64,000 bases of DNA from Ciona savignyi (taxonomy: Eukaryota > Chordata > Ascidiacea > Phlebobranchia > Cionidae), in the NCBI GenBank assembly GCA_000149265.1, contig CH002614.1, positions 566,396 to 630,395 of the forward strand, read 5' to 3'. Within the stretch, counting starts at the first letter, position 1. Every line of letters begins with the position of its first letter. The translations under genes and the position numbers were made by a program. This document shows positions 12,941 to 24,246 of the stretch, piece after piece. The notes under the pieces are model-generated. The model saw only the letters and a program-made list of their open reading frames with translations, was not told the DNA's origin and did not search any database.

Positions 12941-13182
12941 CACAGGCATGTCCCGTCGCCAGTTCATTGGATGAAACGCGTTATCAAATAAGGTTAGATT
13001 ACTTTTGTTTTCGAAGCCGTTTTACGGAAATCGGTTTGCAAAATGTTTTCTGTTCTTGGCTAAAAAGATGTTAAACAAACATATCAGTAAAAGGAAAACA
13101 TGCCTCGTCTCGTTGTTAATTATTTATTATTTTCATTGATATTGCTTATTTATTATTTGCAAACAATGATCTTGTTGGTAGG

Positions 13183-13515
13183 TTACCATGTCCAGGTCGT
13201 TCGTCTTCTGCTTACGATTGCGTACGGGCTTGGGCTTACCTTTGGACAGGAGCCATAAAACCCCGTCAAAGAAGGGCTAAAAATTGTTACAATCATTATA
13301 AATGGCGATGGACAAATCGAAGTTAAAAATACCTGAATATCGAACATATTCGAACATTTTATAAACTTAAGTAAAATAATTTCTTACTTGTGTTTGAATT
13401 TTTGGATACAGAACAAGCAACGATTAGAATAGGTGTTTCCATCAATGGCGCATATTGGCTTATATTCCCAGCCACAGAAATGTTTGTTTGCGTACACTTG
13501 TTGATCACAGTACAC
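13183..13515 (-). CDS. Kazal-type serine protease inhibitor (3' exons)
   Basis: Two minus-strand exons, 13388-13515 and 13183-13276, encode one Kazal domain. The first reads YCDQQVYANKHFC, then KPICAIDGNTYSNRCLFC, the typical C-x7-C-x6-Y-x3-C-x2-C core. Splicing (AA|GTAAG to TTTTTAG|C) keeps frame into NPSLTGFYGSCPK, placing the sixth cysteine 16 residues after the fifth, as in pancreatic secretory inhibitors. The frame ends at TAA 13183-13185; an AATAAA lies shortly after on the minus strand. The P1 residue, conventionally two after the second cysteine, would be W of CGW, which argues against trypsin-type specificity. The signal peptide exon was not located. The upstream small cysteine-rich exons may belong to this gene or to a neighbour. 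An earlier stop is possible with other splicing. Confidence 0.72.
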
Positions 13516-13740
13516 CTAAAAAAGTGTTTAATAATCGCAAATAAAACTGTGACGTCCGATCAAAGAACACAGAAAAAATAATTATATCTATATCTTTTAT
13601 GACTCATGTAGATTTTAAGATTACCTAAAGCACTGCATGTTATTCCAGATCATAGTTTAATAGCAAAACAATTAATGTAAAAAACTAATGATACATCAGT
13701 TGATTTTTAAATAAGTTACATAACGGTATACTCGCGTTTA

Positions 13741-13972
13741 CTAACGTTGGCCTCTGTAGCTGAAACTGAAAAACAGAAATTTTGTTTTAGCATATTTAAA
13801 CGATGCGGTGTTAAGTTTCAACTTACTTAGGACAAGAAGGATCAAAAGAGACGCAAAACTCTCGGTTTTCCTAAAAAAGAATAAAAACACGTAAGAAAAG
13901 TAAATAATATGAATAGGTCTAAAAAGATAAACCATGAAAAACGTCTTACCTCATTTTTGCAGAAGGTAATTT
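13741..13972 (-). CDS. Exons of a small cysteine-rich gene, right copy
   Basis: Three candidate minus-strand exons are seen: about 13950-13972 (ITFCKNE), about 13827-13870 (ENREFCVSFDPSCP) and about 13741-13775 (FSYRGQR then TAG). The first two match 127-149 and 4-47 in the left duplicate. The last may be a true C-terminus, or may continue through a GTTAGT donor toward the Kazal exons, though the phase does not fit directly. No start or signal peptide was found. Secreted inhibitor-like protein is a guess. Confidence 0.35.
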
Positions 13973-15613
13973 CTGTTTAAACTCCAGTCCTGTGTTAAAG
14001 TTATAAAGCAAGATTCCTTTTTCTAACTTCCTGATCTGTACACTTTCAAATGTTGCCAAATTAGAAAAAGGCAATCCGGTTAAGATAGCGTGTCCTTTTA
14101 CAATCATTTGGAAATGATGCAAAGCCGAAAGCCTTCAGTAATCCGGTTACGTTCGTAACTTGCTAAGTTCGCGCCATATTTTTAGCTTGATTAGTTAAAG
14201 ATTGACTATATTTTTTGTGGGATAATAACATATAAACTAGTATATTAATCTCAGGGAAATCATAAATTACACAAACTGGTAATAAATTTGGGTTTAATTT
14301 GAACCACACATAGCACGGTAGACTGACTGACAAGTGACAACATAAGTAAACAATAACTAAAAACCATGCATGAGAGGGAAATTACATAATGTTGTAAACT
14401 CGGTAAATGGATAAATAAATATGTGTAGGCTATCATTTCAATATGGTCGAGAGAACAAAATCTACATTAAAGAATTTATACGGTTATCATCCGTCTGATC
14501 ACTCGTGTGAAAACCCGTATGCTGATGTATTTATCACTGCAATAGATTATTATTATAACACTTGCAGTAGTTAGATTCCCTCGCAATCATCATGAAGTTT
14601 TGGTTAACAAGGTTTTTCATAGTGAACATACCCAATCCATTTGAATTCAGGCGATGTCAGCAAAACAACTTTTCTAAGGATCCAATTGTCTTGTCAGCCA
14701 GATAAACGGCCGAATAGCTCGTGCTTATATGAGCTTTTAGCTGAAAGTTTGTTGCATGCTGGAACCAGTCGCCAGCTTCGGTTTGTATTTTATGATTTCG
14801 ATAAAGTCATGCGAACGCACGATTGATCGCTCAGCTGTGACATCATCATAAAAGGTTTGCCAACTTAATAAACGTTGATTGGTCGGTTAGGACACAATAC
14901 TATTTTACTCCTGTTTGTGAACTTTTTGTTTATCTTTGAAAACACATTTAAGCAACAGGTTACAGAAAAAGAAACTGGTCAAAACAATGTGGAATAGGCT
15001 AAAGTGCAGAAAAGTGTATTAATATCTTAGAGAAACTATATTAATTCTACAGGATAAAATGTAGGACCTTTTCTTTCTTTTAGATATTTAGAATATTTTA
15101 AAAATATATTTAAAACTAATTGAATAATGTAAAATCGTGTTTACCAAAAAATAATCCTTCGAGATAATTATGTTTTTCTCATTGAATGGTAAAACACAGG
15201 TGGTGTTTTAGATGTGCAATTAACAGATATCCACCAGCGCTATCTTGATTCTAGAAGAGCCTCTAGTTACCAGATGATCGCTTGGAGTGCTTGGAACCCC
15301 ACTCCTAACTCTAACCTTAACCCTGACCATCCAAGCGATCCTGTAGGAATTAAAGGTACCGTGATACTAGAGCCATTGCAGTGTGTCATATTCATATGTG
15401 TAAGTTGTCCTATTCTACTGGGTTCAGGTGATGTCTGTAAAGTGCCCTTTGCTTTAAGTAAGTTTTGTTTTCAAAACTTGCATTCAGTCTGATGGCCAAT
15501 GCTCCAACAACCCGCCATATAACACCTAAAAGAAAATTGTCCACCGAAACAAATTTTACCACCATAACTACTAATCTCATTGTTATATTTTCTGTTTAAT
15601 ATTTTAGGTATTT

Positions 15614-15667
15614 ATGAACAATGAATTGTCTTTAGTTCTGTCTATTGAGTGTTGCAAGGGAAAATGA
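15614..15667 (+). promoter_or_regulatory. Upstream ORF before the intact EDEM1-like gene
   Basis: A 17-codon ORF (ATG 15614, TGA 15665-15667) ends 31 nt before the gene's ATG at 15699 and is preserved in both duplicates. A TTTTAG acceptor-like site precedes it at about 15607. Short leader ORFs can tune translation of stress-response genes; that role here is inference. Confidence 0.4.
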
Positions 15668-15698
15668 GAACAAACCTACTGCAACCAACACACAAATC

Positions 15699-18600
15699 AT
15701 GTTCAGAGCTTCCATTGGGCTAATCACACTGTGTCAGTTTTTATTCTGGTTTGCAAACGATGTCGTTTTTTCCTTAAATGAAAACAAAGCGTCTCTACAC
15801 ACAATTTTTAAATCAAAGTTCTGGGAAAATTACTATGGAGAAAATTATTTACATTTTCCGGAATCAAAACGACTGGCAGCAAAAGAAGATGCCCGTAATA
15901 TGTTTTATTTTGGTTATGATAATTATATGAAATATGCATTTCCACAAGATGAGTTAAATCCAATAGCTTGCTGTGGAAGGGGCCCGGATATTTTAAATCC
16001 GTGAGTACTTTAGTTGGCTATTTTAACTGTGGTAAAACGAATATACTTTACAAATTAAGATCGTATAATTCCGGTTTTTAATTGTTCATTGATGTACCAC
16101 TAATCTAACGCTAATTGTTACATGGCATATAATACTTATTTTTATCTGATTCATAAGAAAAAGCAGGTAAATTCCAAGGGTTAACTGGTCACATTGCAAC
16201 AATGTATTATTATCTCATTTTTTATCAATAAGTTTAGGTACTATTTGTAATTGACTGTCTAAGGAGAACAAACTAGGCAACTACTAGTTCAGCATGTCAC
16301 CTTTCCCTGTGTGGTCTGATGCGGTATAAATTAGCTAAGCACTGTACCATAGAACTAGCAGTGCACTGTACCAGACACCATGTTGTGTTGTCTCATTATA
16401 AATGTTTGATGCAGGTTAAACTTGAACATAAATGATGTTCTGGGAAACTTTTCTCTGACACTCATCGATTCACTGGATACCCTTGCAGTAAGTTTGTTGT
16501 AATGTTTACCTTCCTTTAAAAACTTAAACACCGGTGTCAAAAAAACTTTAAACTACCTTTTACAGATTATGGGCAACTCAACTGAGTTCAAATATGCCGT
16601 TGATGTCGTATTAAACCAAGTAAATTTCGATTTGAACTCAACAGTACAAGTTTTTGAAACAAATATTCGGTAAGTTCAATAAAAATCACCATAATATTTA
16701 TATTGTTACAAAAAAATTACGTTTATATTACAAATAATTGATAAGGCCGTTTTTTGTTTTTTCATAGTATGGTAATAAAACACCCGTTTTATGAGATTAC
16801 ATTAAATATAATGAAGTTTAGGAGAATGTATCATTAATTTGTTAATTAATGTTTAGTCAATGAAGTTGGTAATAATATTGCGTAATGATGTCTGTAGTTG
16901 TTTTACATATTCTGTCCTGCCTTTAATTCACTGGTAGTATGTAAACGGGACCAAAATCTTAAATGGTCATTGTCCATGTTGTCGTATTGGATTACTTTAT
17001 CACTGCTTGTTATCCAGATAGCTTTACTCTTGACTTAAGAGGTGAAAATATCTTTACCCCAGAGTTCTTGGATCATTGTTGTCTGCTCATCTAATTATAG
17101 AAGATGATGAACAACCATTTGGAAACATGCGTCTTCCAAATTACAATGGAGAACTTCTTTCTCTTGCCCATGATCTGGCTGTTCGGTTGCTGCCTGCCTT
17201 TGAGCACACTAGTTCTGGAATCCCTTATCCCAGGGTAACTGTAATTCTTGTCTTTTACAAGAATTGAATAAAAATCGCAATAGAACAACAAATTGCTGTA
17301 TGATACAGTAAAATGTATGTATATAGCTTATAACAACTGTTTTACCTGTATAAATTAGATGTTGTTTATTTTTAATTTAAGTATCGGAACTTTATTTGGT
17401 GCAGCATATTGTAAATTGCATTAACATAATTTCTACCAGGTAAACTTACGTTATGGCATTCCAAACTCAACGGTCACGCACACGGCCACAGCAGGAGCTG
17501 GATCTCTGCTTCTTGAGTTCGGGACACTAAGTCGACTCACAGGCGATCCAACATTTGAAAACCTCGCACGACGAGCCATGCATGAACTCTGGTCGAGAAA
17601 AAATTCTGACACCGGTTTATTTGGTAAGCACACAAATACACATAATATTCTTGCATTTTCAGCTTTGCTATTGTAACCTATCTACTGCTATGCCCAATTT
17701 GTATTGACAACCAACTACATTGGGCAATCTTTTATTATGTGGTTGTGCGAGGCATTTGTTAACCGAATTGGTTTGTTTACATGGAAAACATTTTTTTGAC
17801 CAATAGATTAAAGAGAGCTGTTAATATGACATTAAAATGCATGAAAAAAATACACATCAGTAAAGTTGACTGTGCACTGAACAGTTTGACGAATACACAG
17901 TTGATAATGGCTGCCATTTTTACACTTGGAAAATTTGTTCTTGGAAATTTGTTATTGGTTTGTATTCCCAGGAGTTGCGATTGACGTTGTGAGTGGAAAA
18001 TGGATGGGAAAACAAAGCGGTGTTGGAGCTGGTTTGGATTCTTTCCTTGAATATTTACTCAAGGTCAGTGGAATACTATTCAAATGTAATATATATGTAT
18101 AGGTATATATGTATATTTGCTTAATGATGTGAATATGTTGTACAATGTCTACATTTTCTAGGTTTTAAATAACAATCTCGTTTTGTTATTGCGAACCGAC
18201 CAGATAGTTCTGCTACTTTATCTTTATTTAGTTTTTATTGATAGTATATTAATTTTATTTTTAATTCCACTCATAGTATCTGCTTTTTACAGGCTTATGT
18301 TTTATTTGGTGAAAAGAATGATCTCGAAATGTTTGATGAAGCTATGCAAAGTATTAAAGACCATTTAAGAAGGGGGTATGTTCAATGTACAGTTTATTTG
18401 ATAATATTGTAATAACTAGAAATTTGTATCTGAGAAATACAATTAATAAAGAAAAAAATAACAATTAAGAACACATATGTGATTATTAAAATAAAAATAA
18501 GTTAGATTTACTGGTGAATGGTTTATACCTTTTTTTAAATTATTTTTCTGCTTTTTAATTGACCAACCTTACCCAACAGCCATAACTTTCAAGTTTTCTC

Positions 18601-21600
18601 ATACTTTGGGTTAGATTATACTTCTGACAGAAATTTGATTTTCCATAATCAGCATCACTTCTGTCAATTAGACGGAAACATTGTAACAGTGGTCATGGGG
18701 ACCCACCTATATATGTGAATGTGGACTTATCAAATGGCATGATGATCAACACTTGGGTGGATTCACTGCAAGCATTCTTTCCAGGATTGCTGGTATGTTG
18801 CCAAATGCATAAGCCTAGTTGTTGGTATATGAATGTTATATTCGCATCAAGAAAGGACTGTGAGTGTCATTTACTTCATGAAGGCTGCTTTCAAAAAGAT
18901 TGCTGCCAATTTAAAAGTCATGTGAACCTTAGTATAGCAATTGCAAACGTTACTTTTTGTAATTCTGAAGGCATGATGTTTAGGTATTCAGTATTCACTA
19001 TTAACAAGAAACATTTTTTTTTACTTTTATAATTCATGATAATTTAGTTTAGTAAAAATGTTGAGATGTTAAATCTTAAATTACCTAAGAAAGGTGTAAC
19101 AAATGGGTTTACGCTTGTGGGGCCAAATGCTTAATTCGACCGATACATATACCGACTTAGAAAACAAAAAAAAGGTCTTAGCAAAGAATCCATCATCGTT
19201 TCGAAACTAAGCCCCTTAAAAAAAGGAAAAAAACAGTTTACACAGCACTTCTATATTTCAGTGCACTTAATTATTTTAGCATTCACGCATACATTTGTAT
19301 TATGTTGTGTAAACACTAGTACAAACCTATGTTTACAGTCTGCATTAACAGTCAAAACAGACAAAAGTTTTTAATCACTTCCATCTGATATTTCCTCACA
19401 AGGTTCTAAACGGCGACATAGAGGAAGCTATCTGTTGCCATGCATTCTACTATGCAATATGGAAGAGATATGATGCTCTACCGGAGCGATACAACTGGAG
19501 ACTCAAAGAACCTGACGTTAGATTTTACCCCCTCCGGCCTGAGTTTATAGAGAGTACTTATCTCCTATACAGGGTGAGAAAATCTCTATTTTTTTGGCAG
19601 CGATTACCCATGTGGTTATGTTTGTACCATTTTTGTTTGTGGCTATCAGTGTCATTAAGGTGTAACATGGTTGTCAAAGCGATGCCATTAATTGGTTACA
19701 TTTTTAAATTCTGGGTTTAAACTGACATCTCTATTGGCAAGGCAAATATAATAAAAATAAGTATAATGTTTGTATATGTAAGTTATAAATGCTAAATTGG
19801 TATTCTATAATAATGTGTTTCTAATCCTAATCTAAGAACTAACCATTGACATGTGCTCAGTTGTGTTTTTGAACAATTTTAAGTAGATAGTCTTGTTCAA
19901 AATGCCAGCAAGGTACCCACAAAATTTCGTGCAACAGCGCGTAAAATACTTTTAGGGGTCATTATAATAGGTTTAAATTTTACTTTAGGAACACTAAATA
20001 ATTGTTTTTTTTTTTTCTTTTTCGAATTCCTTTTCCTTAAACTAATAAGCAATCTTGGGCTATGATTAATATAAGGATCATTTGGCTCTGATTAAACATT
20101 TTATGAAAAGAGCCGACTCGAGTATCTTTTTGATGACTCATGTGAAATCAATTAGCTCACATTAATAATAAGAGAGAATAAATCATTATTTCTTTAATAT
20201 AAATCGTAAGATCTGCTGTCAATATAAGACAGAAAATAAAAACTGTTTTAAAAAGATACACAAGTCTTCTTTAAATAGGTGCATGTTAAATCATAGCCAA
20301 ATAATTCTTACCTATACGCTTAGTGCAAGATTGCCCTAATGTAGTTGAAACAAGTGGGTTTGCTTTTCCAACTCTCACAAGTATATTCGCGATAATATTC
20401 AAGACTATTAAACTACATGTAATTTCGTTTCATAGCATTGGGTCCAGATTTCTAAAAAAAACTTTAAAACTAGAATTTTTGGACAAAACACAAACTAGCA
20501 CAAATACCGGTACTTGCTTTATAGCGAACTCCTTGTAACAGTGGTGGCATTATAACAAAGAGGGGACATGTTACAAATATATAATCTGGGTAAGATAACC
20601 ACAGCTGATTGGGGATTGCCTATTCTTGCCGTTTTTTAACTGAGTTAAAAAGAGAATTATATTGTTTATTGCAAATACGTTTTTAAATATTTATAAAGGG
20701 CCGTTTTTACTGCATAAAAAGTATTTTACCGTATAAACAATATACGCTGGGAGTTATTTAAAATAGCTTCTATTTGTTCTATTTGAGTGTGTAATAGTGG
20801 AGAACTATGTTTCTGTTACCGGTATTAGGGAAGAGTTAATTGTATATGTTTTTCTTGTCTTTTCTGCTTGCAAAGACAGGGTTCTACGTAAACCCGTTTC
20901 TACAAAACTTGTTGTAATTATTGCAATGAGGAAATGAACCGCCGCCACCTTTTATCGGCTCAAAACAACTATGTTTTTAACTTTCAATCCAACTATTATT
21001 ATAAAACTACATATTGAAATTCATATTGAAATTTAAAATCCTAAAGACTCTAAATTTAATATTATGCGTTTCTCGTCTAAATGTACTATTAAAAAATCCT
21101 CTGTAATAGCTGTGACAACCTCACTATTGGCATTTGGCAATCTCATAACTAGTAATATCTTAAAGTAAGACATTTCCTGCCAATAAGAGTTCCTTATTTA
21201 ATAAACTTCATATGTCAACCTGTATTAATAATAAAACTCTGCACAGGCCACCAAAAACCCATTTTACCTCCATGTTGGGCGTGAGATTCTAGATTCGCTT
21301 GAAAAGCATGCCAAGACCGAATGTGGCTATGCTTCACTTCACAATGTGCTTGATAAGTCACAAGAAGATCGGATGGAATCATTTTTTCTAAGCGAAACGT
21401 GCAAATATCTTTACCTGGTAGGTATTTGTGATAATTTCAGCATTATCCTGCAGCGTTTGACGATTTTGAATCATCGTAGATTTGTATTCTAAAAGTGATG
21501 GCAGGCAAGTAGTAACCTGCAGTTTACATGTCCAATTTATTTACATGTCATTTCTAAAAGTCAAACTAACCGAGATTGGTGTCTGGCGTGTCTGTTGGTG

Positions 21601-22310
21601 TTTTATCGACTACTATGTTTGATTTGGATATTCGAGGAAAATAAATAAGAAACTTCAGGAAATTGCAAGGTGGAAAATCAAATAAACAAAAAAGTTTTAC
21701 TGCACAGAGAGTAACAATCATTAAAAATAAAACTATTTACCATGGCTATGGTAGTAAGTTAATAATTAAAATTGTGTTTACATTTTCAGTTGTTTGACTT
21801 TGAAAACCCACTTCATCAGAACAAAGGAATGCAAACTGTGTTCACCACTGAAGGCCATCTATTACCAGTTAATCGTAACAAACCTTGGGAAAGGGAGTTT
21901 GACTTTTGCTTTGATGGTCCATCTTTAAATAAAGTGTCGAACCAGTCCAGGGTAATTTTATCGGTTAATTTGGAATTTTGTTGTAATATTGGTTTGATAG
22001 ACTTGCCTTTTTTATTTAATCTACTTTGCTTAAACCATTAAACGAAACCTTATATCTATATGTAATTTCATAAATCTTTTTATAAGTAATATTTAACTTT
22101 GTTTAGCTGACCTATGCATATGATTAGGATGTGGTCACTCTCCAAGCAGTTTGGACGAATTTAATAAACAAAATACACCACTCACTTTTTAACCACGAAA
22201 CTATTTTGCAGCGACAATGTGAATACATTTCTATGGAGCGAAGGTTTTCGCTTCCCCTGCACCGAGACTACCTCCAACAAGTACATGAAATGGTGGGAGG
22301 AGTCACGTGA
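15699..22310 (+). CDS. EDEM1: EDEM1-like ER degradation-enhancing alpha-mannosidase-like protein
   Basis: Twelve exons give 1716 nt, 571 residues: 15699-16000, 16415-16487, 16566-16669, 17063-17234, 17440-17623, 17972-18063, 18293-18375, 18690-18792, 19403-19573, 21247-21417, 21790-21951, 22212-22310. All introns are GT-AG and phases agree. The start [14 protein letters not shown] opens a hydrophobic signal or anchor segment; upstream codons of the same frame lack an ATG. The rest is a GH47 (alpha/alpha)7 barrel: [69 protein letters not shown], and TTEGH near the end, a region that binds Ca2+ in this family. Known EDEM1 proteins recognise and trim misfolded N-glycoproteins in the ER lumen for degradation. 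Human EDEM1 is about 657 residues; this protein is shorter. It ends HEMVGGVT, like the HQMVG-type end of vertebrate EDEM1. EDEM2/3 fit less well: no long C-terminal extension. Confidence 0.95.
19125..19230 (+). repeat. tRNA-like repeat, family 2 (paralogous copy)
   Basis: Same element as 5742-5857, inside the intron between EDEM1 exons 8 and 9, with the shared GACCGATACATATACCGACTT and a TTTCGAAACTAAG box-B-like segment. Confidence 0.6.
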
Positions 22311-24246
22311 CAATCTGCGGGGACAAATGGCTACACATCAACTAACTACGAGTGAGTGGTTTCTCAAGCATTTGCTTCCCCCCAGTCATTGGATTCGTTT
22401 AAAGACCTTAGCCACAAGACCTCTTTTACCACCCGGTGGGCAGTAATGAAACACAGATCTGCCCGTTGTCACATGTAGTTTAGTTTTGAATGAAACACGA
22501 ATTGATAGACAGCAGATAGAAAATCGTTTTATGTCTTTGTTTTTTGGCAATTTTTATTACTCTTAGCTTCGTAAATCCAACAGCTCTACGGTTTCTGTGC
22601 TTTGTCATGCTTGCTCAAACTCTTTGTGTGTGTGTTTTCACAAACCAATCTAACTTTTCATTCTCCACACAGACCTATATTCCGCCCAATCGATTTGCAA
22701 CTCTTTCACCATCCTAAACCGACGCCCAAATCCACTTTGACCACTGCTCAAGAATATTTCTCAAATCCCACTGTGGTAATGTACTGGTCCCTCGCCCTGG
22801 TTAGCCTTTTACAAGCTTGCTGGCAACTCGTGCAACATTTATACTGCAGATAGGCAAACAGACAAGCTGCCATACTAAAAATGTTAATATCCACAAATAA
22901 TTGTCCTGTTTGCCAAACTGTTAACTTAATGCGTTATTTACTCATATGTGTAATAGGAGATTATCCATATAAGGCTAATGGTGTAGTTGGTATAACTTTA
23001 TAGATTTTTGTTGGTGACGTAGATTGGTGGCCCTTTGTCCCTGGAAATGTGCAATGCCTTGTAAATACGCAAAATGTTTTCTTTTTTATCCATAATGAAT
23101 CAAATTTTATTTACTTTTTATTACTTCCATAGGTCTACGAACTAAGTGTGTAATACGTAAAAATTAATAAAAAGTTTTATATTTGTTAAAAAGTTTTATT
23201 TAAGTGTTAAGTGGGTGAAAAAGTGCCTTACCGGTGTTGTTTTTACGTGCCTTATTGAAATACAACTTTCCTGAAAATTAACTTTTGTAGTTGTACATTC
23301 ACAGAACATAATTTGGTCTAAAACGAATATATAATGGATAAAAACTAGAAGAAAGGAAGAAGTAAAACTAAACAGTGATTCTTAAGGTTTAGTTAAACCA
23401 CAGCAGTGTTACGACTCCTAGGTCAGTCCGGTTGTGTGGCGGCAACCATCGGGTTACCGGAGCTTTTGCAGTGTAAGTCCTTGTTACTTATTTATTATCC
23501 GTTTAAACCAATAGCTTCAGGAAACTTTTGATAATTACCACTACCGGTGTGACACATTGTTGGTATGAACTAACCGGCCAGAAAATTAACGTTCATATAT
23601 AACACATCCCTGTGGTACGTCTTGTAACTAAACGGTACGCAAGAGCCATCTAGCGATTGTCTGTATGAAAATGCCTCTGGGCTTCAAGGAGATAAATATT
23701 CTATCCTATAATGTTCATATAAAACGTAATCTTGGAAATGGTGCGTTTTGGCACATACTTTCAAGACGCACGTATTGTAACAAGAAGTGTTATCGTATGT
23801 ATACAAACTGACACTAGATGTACACACAACACCCTATTTCAGAATGCTTTGTATAAAAAATGCACTCGGGCAATTTATTGGCATTTTTGTAAAAAAAAAC
23901 TCTACACGGAAATGACGAGTGGAACGGAGGGAATAAAAAGGGCATTTGTACAACAATTAAAGAAAAGCGGTAGACAAATAGGCGACGAAGAAGGTTTAAA
24001 TAAGGCTAGGCAACAACAAAAATACTTTTAATACAACATATCAAAAATTACATCGCAGTCAGTACTTAATAAAGCTTTAAAGATAGAACGGTATAAAATT
24101 AATAAGAGAATCCAGCTAATTCTTGCAAATGCAGTACTTATTATTGTAGTACCAAAAAACACGTTAGACCATTTTTGTTGGTGCTGTGAATACAAATTTT
24201 TTTTGATACAGTTCTTATCGGCTGGTGGAAATCGTGTGTTTCACTT
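22311..24246. other. EDEM1 3' region and convergent intergenic spacer
   Basis: After the EDEM1 stop there is a good donor (A|GTGAGT near 22351) and an acceptor (CTCCACACAG near 22673), possibly a 3' UTR intron. A frame at about 22674-22852 ends in a hydrophobic stretch (VVMYWSLALVSLLQACW), but it joins no EDEM1 exon in frame. An AATAAA-like signal is at about 23167. A fragment of SINE family 1 lies near 23440-23480 (reverse). A 99-codon plus-strand frame near 23738-24031 has no recognisable similarity. Nothing else was seen. Confidence 0.5.

Larger units (their letters stand above)
13824..22296 (+). repeat. Right copy of the large direct duplication
   Basis: This is the partner of 1-9058. 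It carries the intact EDEM1-like gene and lacks the hAT insertion: the undisturbed target site is at about 18609-18616. Similarity to the left copy ends at 22296, six codons before the EDEM1 stop. The Kazal inhibitor exons at 13183-13515 lie just left of the alignable part; their counterpart for the left copy would be outside the window. Confidence 0.93.

Noticed and set aside
22602-22852. Frame with a C-terminal membrane-like segment after EDEM1
   Set aside because: It has no ATG, and none of the possible splices from EDEM1 exons 11 or 12 enters it in frame; kept only as a note on the 3' region.
23738-24031. Plus-strand ORF of about 98 codons between the convergent genes
   Set aside because: No recognisable domain, no splice context and no duplicate; probably chance in the intergenic spacer.
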